Below are positions 28,301 to 33,743 of a stretch of 64,000 bases of DNA, in pieces; within the stretch, counting starts at the first letter, position 1; every line of letters starts with the position of its first letter. Source of the stretch: Sphingomonas_E sp042693015 (lineage in GTDB: Bacteria; Pseudomonadota; Alphaproteobacteria; Sphingomonadales; Sphingomonadaceae); contig NZ_CP170544.1 in NCBI RefSeq assembly GCF_042693015.1, positions 2,666,001 to 2,730,000 on the forward strand, in the 5' to 3' direction. Made by a program: the position numbers and the translations under genes. The notes below the pieces were generated by a model. It was not told the DNA's origin and made no database searches. It worked only from the letters and a program-made list of their open reading frames with translations.

Positions 28301-31206
28301 GCTGTGAAATCCACGCCCGAAACGGCAATATCGTTCTGCGCAACGCCATCGACAGTATAACCTCCTTGATCGGATAGCCGTTCTGTCCGAATGTCGATCA
28401 CATCATTGCCGCCGCCGCCGATAATCGCGGTCGTCGAACCACTTTCTATTGTATCCTCGCTGAAGCCCAGAAATTCTCCGTCTCTACCGGTAACCGACCA
28501 GTATCGAGCGCCGCTTTTCGGATCGACATTGGCCTCAAGTTGAGCCGCGCTCAAACGCTCACCCCCAAGCGCGCCGTCGGCAACTTCATCGAGAAATGTC
28601 CCATAGCCGCCTACCCAGTCGGTGTAGCTTCGCTTATTTAGTCCCAGTTCGGAGGCGCGTGAGAGCGTCACAAGCCAACCCGCGGTAAACGCAGATTCCG
28701 GGTCAGCAGCGATCATCGCGCTGATCACTGTCGTGCTTCCGAGATATTTGGCATAATCGGCGGCAACCGATACATCGCCAAGCAAGGCGGTCATTTCGAA
28801 CATGCCCGCTGCGCCTGGTACCCCGCTGTTCGGATTGCCGGCGGCATTTATCAGTGACGCGCTGATCGCCCGCTTTACATAGACATTGCCGCCCGCCATC
28901 TGACCAATCATATCGCTCAGACCAAGATAGGTACCGTGGGCGATCAGTTCCTGCACACCCTCTTTACCGCTGAAGCGCGCAGTGATCGCATCTTTGTCTC
29001 TTGTCGACACCGGACGGTATACGTAATCCTTCTTGCGCATTCCATAATTGCCGGACTGAACGTCTTGCGGATCGAGCAATGTCGCGCCGGATGCCGCAAG
29101 GACAGCATTGAAATTGTCCGCTACAGCTCCAGCGAGCCCTCTTGCCGCTTCTTTCGATCCCCCTTTTTTTGAGTACACATTTGCGACCACGAACTCTTTT
29201 TCTGTTTCGTCCCATGCGGCGTCAGCGCCCGAACGCGGCGTACCGCCAAAGACGGATCCGATGACTCCACCAATAAATTGCCAAATCGCAATGCTTATAA
29301 CCGCGGCTGCGAACGTTAGTGGATTCACTCCAGCCACTGCTAAATAACTTGCCGCGGCCCACGAACCATATGCCGCCCCCACCGCTGCACCAATTTGGCC
29401 CCCGAGTGTTTCTGGGGTGTAGACAGCGCTAGAGAGCTTGGAGCCCAGGTACGAAGCCGCAGCACTCGCAACTGCCGGTCCGACATTAGAAAAAGCAGTC
29501 GTAGATTTAGTTACCGTGACACCATTCTCAACAACAGTGTAGGTTTTACCGAGATTATCCAAGTTAGAAATAATCGTCGAAATCGCCGAACTACCAAGAC
29601 TGGTAGTGGCATCAGCGGCGATGCCATGGAGACCGACTGCCTTTACAAACTCTGCGGTTAGAAACGACGATAGAGCGCCAATTCCAGCCCCCTTTATGTT
29701 TTCGAACAGCGATGCCCCAAACCCTTCGACACCGTTATTCAAAAATTCCGTAGAACTCACGCCGCCAAAGATATCTTCGTCTATAAACTCTCCGACCGCG
29801 CCCAAAAAAGTCGCAAGTGTTCCCGACAGGGCGATTTGCGAAAACTGGTCTGAAGTCAAACGATTACCAAGCACAGACCCCATTGCCGCCCCAAGTCGTC
29901 CACCGTCAATATTTGTTACGTTATAGATAACGTCAGAACTTAAAACTTCTACTTTATCAACAACGTTCGACAAGATATCTAATACAGAAATCCCGCCATG
30001 ACCGGACGCAACTATTGAGGATCCATCACCCAAGTCTGATATAGTTCCATTTCTGTCATAATCTCGCTGGTTTCCACCAAATTTCGCCCTATAATTTTTC
30101 GCATTCGCCAGCCACTCCAGCCTCTGTTGATCTGAAGCATCTGACGGCACAGGGTTTTTTAACTGCAGGTAATCTCTATTCACAAGATCCTGCAATACGT
30201 CGGCTCTCTTCTGGACGGTCCATTCGCTTGGAAGCGGCTTCCCACCCGAAACAAGAGCCCGCAGGGCAATATACATTTTGGCATTAAAATCATTCAGATA
30301 TGACTCGGCCACGAGTTCGGTTCGGTCATCGATATATTGATTCACCGAATCCGGAGATTTGACGTAATACGACGCGTCATATTCCGTGCCGAGAAGAGAG
30401 AATTTATCCGAACCAGTCTGTGTTTTAATATGACTCGCGATTTGGGACGTAACTCTTCGGAAATCGAACCCGAAATCATAAGTTCCATCGTTCGATACCG
30501 CGCTTTTAACCGCTGAGAAGGATTGCGCGAATTGGATGGAACTCAGCAGCGCGTTCCAATCGGGATTCGGACCCAGAGCAAGAGCATGCCCCCCAAACTG
30601 CCCATGACCGATTTCGTGATTAACAACCTCGGTTACCTCGGCATTGCTCAGGCTTTTCTCAAGATTGACAAACAGCTCGAGCTCGAAGTCGCCTGCGGAC
30701 GGCCCCGCGCCCACGCCGCGCTGCCCCCCGGCCGGAGAAGTCGCAAGATCCTTTAGACCGGGCCCCTGCAGCCCGACGCTCAATAGATTTTTGTATCCTT
30801 TTGCGTGCAAGCCCGAAAATGCCGAGAGGGTATCGGCGAGTCCGGCAATCTGTAAATTATTATCAACGGCGTAATTGATTAGCGCCCAGCCTAGCTCGAC
30901 ATTCTTAAATTGGGAGGAGTCAAAATTTACATAATCCCTCCTAGGTATGTCATACTCTATGCCGCCATAGGTAATTTTTTGGGCCTCATATCTTCTAAGA
31001 TCCCATTCTCCCGCCGGATTGGACTTAGCCTTGGCATCAATGTATCTCCGACCAACAAATGCTGGGAGGAGATTACTTCGAGGATCCCTTGCGGTCGAAG
31101 CGACGTCACTTAAAAGCTCAGCGAGATCCTTAAAGTTGATCGTTCGAGAGGATGAACTGTACAGGGGCGTGGGAGTGGGAGTGGGAGTGGGAGTGGGAGT
31201 GGTCAT
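16384..31206 (-). CDS. giant RTX/cadherin-like secreted protein with N-terminal metzincin-like motif (4,940 aa)
   Basis: A single uninterrupted frame starts at ATG 31206 (AGAGGAT upstream). Domain order: Pro-Thr repeat (3-14); zinc-protease-like NHEIGHGQFGGH (196-207); glycine-rich hydrophobic helices around 435-475 and 602-657; lysine-rich VYSKKGGSKE (677-686); RTX GGxGxDxLx blocks at about 1235-1360, 1487-1602, 1805-1942, 2157-2392 and 2934-3208. A VCBS/cadherin-like domain lies at about 2505-2592, further cadherin/Ig-like repeats at 2595-2930 and 3336-4120. Three LDLDGDGxE units with EF-hand-like DxDxDG loops lie at about 4271, 4449 and 4702. There is no Sec signal; export should use the C-terminal T1SS signal and the HlyB/HlyD pair upstream. 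RTX repeats bind Ca2+ and fold outside the cell. The first 2.3 kb are visibly more AT-rich than the RTX part, so the gene may be mosaic. Toxin is favoured because hlyC follows; adhesin is the alternative. Confidence 0.92.
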   Translation of the reverse strand: MTTPTPTPTPTPTPLYSSSSRTINFKDLAELLSDVASTARDPRSNLLPAFVGRRYIDAKAKSNPAGEWDLRRYEAQKITYGGIEYDIPRRDYVNFDSSQFKNVELGWALINYAVDNNLQIAGLADTLSAFSGLHAKGYKNLLSVGLQGPGLKDLATSPAGGQRGVGAGPSAGDFELELFVNLEKSLSNAEVTEVVNHEIGHGQFGGHALALGPNPDWNALLSSIQFAQSFSAVKSAVSNDGTYDFGFDFRRVTSQIASHIKTQTGSDKFSLLGTEYDASYYVKSPDSVNQYIDDRTELVAESYLNDFNAKMYIALRALVSGGKPLPSEWTVQKRADVLQDLVNRDYLQLKNPVPSDASDQQRLEWLANAKNYRAKFGGNQRDYDRNGTISDLGDGSSIVASGHGGISVLDILSNVVDKVEVLSSDVIYNVTNIDGGRLGAAMGSVLGNRLTSDQFSQIALSGTLATFLGAVGEFIDEDIFGGVSSTEFLNNGVEGFGASLFENIKGAGIGALSSFLTAEFVKAVGLHGIAADATTSLGSSAISTIISNLDNLGKTYTVVENGVTVTKSTTAFSNVGPAVASAAASYLGSKLSSAVYTPETLGGQIGAAVGAAYGSWAAASYLAVAGVNPLTFAAAVISIAIWQFIGGVIGSVFGGTPRSGADAAWDETEKEFVVANVYSKKGGSKEAARGLAGAVADNFNAVLAASGATLLDPQDVQSGNYGMRKKDYVYRPVSTRDKDAITARFSGKEGVQELIAHGTYLGLSDMIGQMAGGNVYVKRAISASLINAAGNPNSGVPGAAGMFEMTALLGDVSVAADYAKYLGSTTVISAMIAADPESAFTAGWLVTLSRASELGLNKRSYTDWVGGYGTFLDEVADGALGGERLSAAQLEANVDPKSGARYWSVTGRDGEFLGFSEDTIESGSTTAIIGGGGNDVIDIRTERLSDQGGYTVDGVAQNDIAVSGVDFTATTGTINFAATDLRKQVSVAVGSDADVVIERFMASLSNATGMSAVGGAATATIVSDAGAASSLLVGRSYAYEGDGYAAFRISLSKAATQGITVSLALADGRGSGLGVDYGAAGTGGLQVSSDGVTWTNASSATFAIGATELFVRTPVVADNVPNPEYVGPITNPVTGVVTPGNGKPQYLNIEGNETFTLTATVTAGAGALANGASPVTGKGTIVDGNSAVPLVWIDDVIVHEGGNATFTISRSRPASGAASVNFATSDRRELEIDVAATIDGGAGDDTMYASDLGDNIFGGAGNDTLYGGRLDDWLLGGDGNDVLDAGSIGAGKLGGDGNYLNGGAGNDVVRGREGSDWLEGGEGVDTLTGGAGDDILAGGAGEGDDLRGGTGNDQYLVRLGDGADLIEDEAESAPQAQAGGGDYIKQRMAGILAGTIKKNWLGDAPGVASKTIVGGEDAIAFGQGIGMGDIQLVRSSTDSDDLIVRVMQTVNGATTFSGTQLTVKDWFANSFKRVEWLKFADGNEIRIGDIASFIVGGDSADVLIGTNGNDFVYGGGGNDAIYLFAGNDIGNGGTGDDMVAGHSGRDLLMGGLGIDQLIGGKGNDVLSGDGGGDDLYGGEGNDILSGGRGDGDVVVGGAGDDIFKYSRGDGRDIIFDEFKGTWTSVWTQGGQWAAGYQYNTETGEVTGPGGAYLRKNVGTTEQPDLQWLGRFDYDDLTGTLRYFNPAAGTAIVANSGIDTIEFDPGINIQDIVLYRPDGTNDIVLGIAGENAQFSSFGSLTDSITVKDWYALPAQTWERGPGRIEKFAFYQTGVIDAALASTTNLVAGTDAADGTMTAALAGTINADWMTGGAGDDVLAGGWGNDILVGNSGNDYLRGEGQNDILYGGAGNDILDGGDHADILIGGDGIDTATYAGAMSSIRIHLSAAWANAVAGVGDEYYSIENIVTGAGADLIGGDDDDNELTGGQGNDILLGGAGDDTYVWNAVDGADVIREFAFTVEEAVTTTGALADGYQVSLWQSTGVLQPGYSDRYYWRLQIKNAGGDIVYDYSQFAPVNGDATQPEPAPATYFSAGWLGGFYKSVHAYLPSNGQQIIREKADLSVNAGDDTLELGTGISLSDLTFHVQGQDLIVRYGGSGSSQITIQNHFSTNSRVETLQFADGLGVSLASVLRATSSTQVLGTAADELLVGQAGALVDNLNGGAGDDVLSGGGGNDSLFGGSGDDQLEGGAGADLIDGGTHSASTNGGWGDTVRYVRSSAAVQIDLRNTTTGQSGGDAAGDVLVGIENITGSMHGDTLTGDDGGNRFDALDGDNVLSGNGGDDVLLSGTGVDQLYGGDGDDEIVAGAGDDSAWGGEGNDKLIGQEGNDQLYGGAGNDSILGGEGDDNRLDGGTGDDVINGEAGNDKLYGGLGKDILVGGAGNDQLFDDGGDDTYNFDAFSGQDVIVDSDGKNNIVFDQSVAFEQVWLSRSGDDLRIGVIGGNGTITVTDYFATAGMGRMYAISTMTHSLFLGHADPLISAMTAAGVTTPASLPAAIRSQLATYWHAGGKATPTATPVSLTVNEDVSGGLAGLAVVDHDDNVTGYALGAGPSHGSVTVNATTGQFDFTPAADYYGDDSFTIIVSDADNQSVEVKVNVYVAAVNDAPRALGLAAGETLAIAEAAPGSSTGADSPVAQFAATDIEGDNLTFSLADDAGGRFDMTGDGLLIVQTPGLLDRENAASHVIRVKVQDVHGAAFEQDFTVTVTNVNEAPLAPVLTQQRGMVGEPASGSLAENWVARFSLSDPDGTVPTLRLTSNPAGRFQVVGNEVRFANGYQPNFEALYQSGLTAVDSDGDGFMEVTLTGTVDATDGSLSSSGGASFAITIEDANEAPTALNFAPSVTSVAERDHVAGSTTLPAITIGTLSTIDPDIAGFLTASYTYTVSDSRFEIIGNVLRLKVGAALDFEAGATVSVTVTATDQSDAPLSIQRNIAITVTNEDDVFEGDANANIIAGQQNRDRIYGFGGNDTLNGGAGDDLVDGGAGDDRLIGDDGIDTLYGGDGADILVGGSGNDTLDGGDNEFGTVDRLYGGDGNDILTGGAGNDALAGGQGADQLIGGAGANDLADYRWLSEGVVVTEGVTVDLQSPSLNTGTAFGDTYIGVEDIHGSHLADVLSGDSGANYIAGVGGDDTLRGRAGDDRLTGGIGNDTLYGDDGNDTLEGEDGDDIIYGGTGNDVLRGGAGNDQLFAESGDDYLDGGAGSDTLNGGADNDTYIMTRTSGADTIVNYDPSGEDIDVLGLQDPEPINDRDLWFEKVGNDMRISVIGTTSSVLIKDWYTISDPTSRENFKIDFIVAGERISDEINAEGLVQLMAGRTKPATTAARDTLMADPTYYAQWMNYWGDNTPPAIAAIGNKSVNEDSVLSFTVTATDAPLPNTGIQMSASIISGGSVIAASGLVFGIPNTAGQRSFTITPIAQASGTAVIRVLATDAGGITTSQDFTLTVNAVADTPVITQFDGRSGTSGGSGISLDLNTTFADTDGSELHELWISGVPSDVSLSAGTLAAGVWKLTPAQMAGLKVLAPVGWSQDLTLTVTARATEIATGQLATATKTTTVAINAPPTGATFSGSVNENAAYNSLVGTITGIDPDTNDVLTYELVDTRFQLDGNLLRVKNSALINYENATSHNITVRVRDASEQYKDVTLTVNVNDLNESNRFSTAYTMTATENIAGMAIGTVKADDDDKSGLNSTQIYYFLNGSTLGALSSDGWFRIDPSSGQITVEAAPDYETAKFRDYTVVARDRSGGTGYKEAQTTVRVNIGNANEVPAFTAFGPYAVDENLGTGTPVGKVTAADPDEASVAFGQLRYYFRTATGGVSDLSVDGRYTIDAATGDIKVKIAGDYEALPQSKYFVVVRDNGGVGTFNAIEKEITINIGDVNEQNSIPANYTRQVAENSASNTLVGSSVQATDLDKSGLNAQQKYGFLIGGASSLTSADGWFKINGDTGQISVGAVAPDYETAPFRDYIVVARDRAGGANFKEARTTVRINITPVNEQHTVTAGVFEVMESDVALGPQMPVLSVGGTATGAINLLNMLVTDPEPKTNLRVQFSDGTTSKDGWQIEADGNLRMIGEMDFESRAEVWLPSSNPYLPYYSHTDPNLAVFNFDLRVVDIGASPQATQYTDLTIKLKDQNEAPAVSAQGRDQDAGVQLIQQDNYNYWILSGASATAHYVQIFALDPERAGLTYTLAAPPQYNEYSKTAGGSGISATNYPTISVDSTGKINFYTPGQSGGAWQGGTKIGGITYSSNVQATFSVNVSDGVNTVTRDFSIIFVKKGQSAPPIVLDLDGDGLELVSLDTSSVSFDMDLDGIADRTGWVGADDGFLALDRNGNGTIDDIGEISFVGDAEGAMSDLEGLRAFDSNANGFFDAGDDRFGEFKIWRDANQDGLSQAGELHGLTDIGIVQINLSMNLTGEELGGSDNIVYATSEYLLSDGTSHSIGDVLLGFDPSVPDTIAPPIVFDFDNDGAGLVSLAASKVRFDMDGDGAAERTGWIESGDAFLALDRNGDGKISDIAEISFVGDLIGAKTDLEGLRAFDTNDDGELTALDERFAQFKLWFDNNSNGVSDAGELLSFAESNIAKLSLSAVAPSSQANDGNIVYGKGSYTLTNGTTRTLLDVGLGYSRGDGSGAIDRAAWTGAGTPSTSPEVAKLPAINVERQEFERKSKKYMLSTLGGNLFVRFRDGTAASDDRAGLITPASMLKFHKKTFGILAPVILDLDGDGIEMRSIKKAKASFDMNGDGTADNTGWVGKGDGFLVIDRNRDGLITTASELSFLSEKSNAASDLDALGALDSNKDGKLDASDARFGELQVWVDRDGDGVTDTGELKALVDHGIASLNLSARAVNQDVVIGANALIATSTFTRTDGSTGSIGDAALAYRPGPGQTSLWQRIFDKTRDETDVAPSASVEMGDARLALMVQDMAAFGARSGEGEWRDRAAELAQRYDYFAA
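31169..31202. repeat. hexanucleotide repeat GTGGGA encoding (Pro-Thr)n
   Basis: Five perfect GTGGGA units plus a partial sixth lie directly inside the start of the RTX gene and encode MTTPTPTPTPTPTPL. Copy-number changes keep the frame (6-bp unit), so slippage would only vary the length of a flexible N-terminal tail. Confidence 0.95.
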
Positions 31207-31261
31207 GGTAATCCTCTGCCAATCAATCTGATAATTATAACCGCGAATCCGATCGACTTAA

Positions 31262-32041
31262 TCAGTCTTCGATTTCCAACCGCCGGATAATAATATCTAT
31301 CCTTGGCATTCCTCGTCTTTCAAAGGATATGTATAAGTACCTTCCCTGCTCACGCCCTAGATCATAAAAACGAAAAGAGTATTTTGGTTCGTATATTCCG
31401 TCTGGATCGATGGCCGATGCTTCTGTATTTTCTCCAAATTCATCGGTATATTGAACGGTATAAAATATTCTCTTAGTCGCCGCTTCTCTGTAGGCCTCTG
31501 AAACACAGAGACTATCTTTCTCAAGATGAAACACATCTCCTAGTTCTCGACGGATTATCGGACAAATATCTGGGGAATCGTCTTCAATCTTTGTGAACGT
31601 CCCAGTCACCTCCATTTTGCGGGCTGAAAGAATACCTTGTCGGTCGATTTTCTGGAGCCGTACCTTCGCCTCTGGAATTCCGCTTTTTTCGGAACCGCTA
31701 TATAGAGGATTTGCCGACGGGGACTTCCTCGCTCCCCGTGGGACGTGAATTAAGGTAGAACCACCACGACTTGCCCCTGCGGCAAGATATAACTGTCGGG
31801 CGCGGCCTTGATCTAGCTCTACACCGTCGCCCAGTTCATACATGAGCCCTAATTCGAACTGAGCCCGCTGGCTGCCGCCTTGCGCCCGCCGTGCAAGCTC
31901 ACTAAGCGCGGGGTTCATGGCGCCGTCACTTAAAGCGATGCCCGCATATTCGTCCGTCGCGCACCCATTAAGCGATGCGAGTAATATCGGTATGGAAACG
32001 ACAGCTCCAGAATTGTGCAATATTTTCACTTTTCGCTCCAA
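31262..32041 (-). CDS. Sel1-repeat lipoprotein in the type I secretion locus
   Basis: This 259-residue protein has a hydrophobic N-terminus ending in a lipobox LLASLNGC (Cys27), so it is a predicted lipoprotein. One Sel1-like repeat follows (AQFELGLMYELGDGVELDQG and RARQLYLAAGA, about 60-95). The rest (about 95-259) is not recognised. It begins 232 bp after hlyD and ends 55 bp before the RTX start, in the same direction, with AT-rich codon use unlike the exporter genes. Lipoproteins are not a standard part of HlyBD systems; it may assist export, tether the RTX protein at the surface or protect the producer. These roles are inference. Confidence 0.75.
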   Translation of the reverse strand: MERKVKILHNSGAVVSIPILLASLNGCATDEYAGIALSDGAMNPALSELARRAQGGSQRAQFELGLMYELGDGVELDQGRARQLYLAAGASRGGSTLIHVPRGARKSPSANPLYSGSEKSGIPEAKVRLQKIDRQGILSARKMEVTGTFTKIEDDSPDICPIIRRELGDVFHLEKDSLCVSEAYREAATKRIFYTVQYTDEFGENTEASAIDPDGIYEPKYSFRFYDLGREQGRYLYISFERRGMPRIDIIIRRLEIED

Positions 32042-32273
32042 TTCTTTGCAGTCGAGTATAACAAATCATCTGATGGCGACAAATTCGTAAGGGCACTATC
32101 AATGTTTGGCTTGGAGCTTGATCCTTCATTCCTAAGACTATGGTCCGAGCAGAACAAGCGGTGACAGTTATCATGCTTGCACATCCGGAGCGGGACTGAG
32201 GGAGAAATCCGAGCCGACCTTTGGATTGCGCCGCTGGAAAGCGTGATCTCCACGTTGCGACGTGACATAGCTG

Positions 32274-33743
32274 TCAACGCTCCTTTCCAGCTTCATCGAG
32301 ATTCTTGGCTATTGGCGAGAGCAAATACCGCATGATCCGGCGCTCGCCCGTCTTGATCTCTGCCTGGACGGCAAGACCGGGTCCGATCGGCTGCTGTCGT
32401 CCGGCAATCCTAATGGTGCGCCGATTGAGCTTTATGCGAGCCGCGTAAATCAAGCCGGTCGGTGATGGCCTTCCGTTTGAGTCCCGTGCGGCACCGTTCG
32501 CCGACTGACCCTGCTCAATGGCGTCGCGGCTTATGCTGTCGACCACACCTTCGATCAGGCCATAATCTGTGAACGGAAACGCTTCCAGTTTCACACGCAC
32601 GGGCTGACCTTCCCGGACGAAACCGATATCCTTGTTGAGGATCTGCGCCTCCACCTCGATGGCGCTGTCGTCGGGGACGATTACCATCATCGGCTGAGCA
32701 GGTTGGACAACGCCACCAACCGTGTTGACCGCGAGCTGCTGCACGGTGCCGTCGACCGGCGAGCGCAGTTGCTGAAACTCGCGACGGCGGGCGGACTTGC
32801 GCAGCTCTTCGGCAGCCAGGCTCGATTTGTCCTCAGCCTCCGCGAGTTCAGTCACCGCGGTTCGACCGAATGTTTCCCGAAGACGCGCCAGCTGAGCATC
32901 GAGATTAAGGATCGCCGCCCGGGCCTTGGCGGCCTCGCTCTCCTGCACCTGGATATTTTGCACATGTTCAAGACGGAGCTGCTCATATTCAAGCATCTTG
33001 AGCCTTGAGAAATACCCTTTTTCAGCGAGCTCCCGTCGCGCGCTCAACTGCTGGTCGACGAGCGGCAGCGTCTGCCTCAGCTTGATGATCTCGGCCCGCG
33101 CCCCCGTAAGCTCGGCCTCCTGCTCGGCCCTGCTTTGGGATAGTGAAGCCCTTTCCGCCTCATATTCTGCTATGGATGTGCGAACGAATTGCGCCTGTGT
33201 CTCGGCAATTTCAGGCGTGGTCCCGGGCGGCGCGTTGAACTTTGCCAACTCGCCCCGGAGGTGGGCCAACAGGGCATCATTTCTGGCTTCGACGAGCCGC
33301 GCGGAAAGCAGTCCCTGCGCAGCCTGGGCCTCGTCCGCACCGGCAAGCGTTGGGTCCAGTTCGATGAGAAGCTGCCCCTTCTTTACGTGCTGGCCGTTCC
33401 TCACATGGATCGCGCGGACGGAACCGATCTCGATCGGCTGGATGAGTTTGACGTTGGCCGAAGGGATGACCTTGCCCGTTGCCACGGCCACCATGTCGAC
33501 TTTGCCGATGATCGACCACAGGATGGCAATGGCAAACAGACTGCATAGCGTCAGCAACAGCCAGCGCAGCCCCGGGCTCGGCGGCCTCTCCATGATCTCG
33601 AGGGCTGCGGGCAAAAACTCATGATCGCTCATGGGGCGGCGGATCGTGTCGGCCACATTCTGCGCTCGCCACGCTTCTCGAAGGACGGAAAGATGATGCG
33701 CCGTCGCCGGAAAACGCTCCAAAAATGCCGCAGCGACACTCAT
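32274..33743 (-). CDS. HlyD-type membrane fusion protein of the type I secretion system
   Basis: This 489-residue periplasmic adaptor has a short cytoplasmic N-terminus, one membrane helix (about 60-79, LRWLLLTLCSLFAIAILWSI), a lipoyl/barrel half (GKVIPSANVKLIQPIEIGSV, about 90-120), a long alpha-helical coiled coil to about 340, and the second lipoyl half (RSPVDGTVQQLAVNTVGG). The C-terminus matches the HlyD family (GRQQPIGPGLAVQAEIKTG). Its start overlaps the hlyB stop (ATGA), giving tight coupling. It would bridge HlyB to a TolC-type channel; no intact channel gene is in the window, so a chromosomal TolC is presumed. Confidence 0.95.
   Translation of the reverse strand: MSVAAAFLERFPATAHHLSVLREAWRAQNVADTIRRPMSDHEFLPAALEIMERPPSPGLRWLLLTLCSLFAIAILWSIIGKVDMVAVATGKVIPSANVKLIQPIEIGSVRAIHVRNGQHVKKGQLLIELDPTLAGADEAQAAQGLLSARLVEARNDALLAHLRGELAKFNAPPGTTPEIAETQAQFVRTSIAEYEAERASLSQSRAEQEAELTGARAEIIKLRQTLPLVDQQLSARRELAEKGYFSRLKMLEYEQLRLEHVQNIQVQESEAAKARAAILNLDAQLARLRETFGRTAVTELAEAEDKSSLAAEELRKSARRREFQQLRSPVDGTVQQLAVNTVGGVVQPAQPMMVIVPDDSAIEVEAQILNKDIGFVREGQPVRVKLEAFPFTDYGLIEGVVDSISRDAIEQGQSANGAARDSNGRPSPTGLIYAARIKLNRRTIRIAGRQQPIGPGLAVQAEIKTGERRIMRYLLSPIAKNLDEAGKER

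Noticed and set aside
26011..28377. 788-residue plus-strand frame opposite the RTX gene
   Set aside because: It is the antisense of RTX repeats; its periodic Val/Ala/Ile composition mirrors the GGxGxD codons and no domain or start site supports it.
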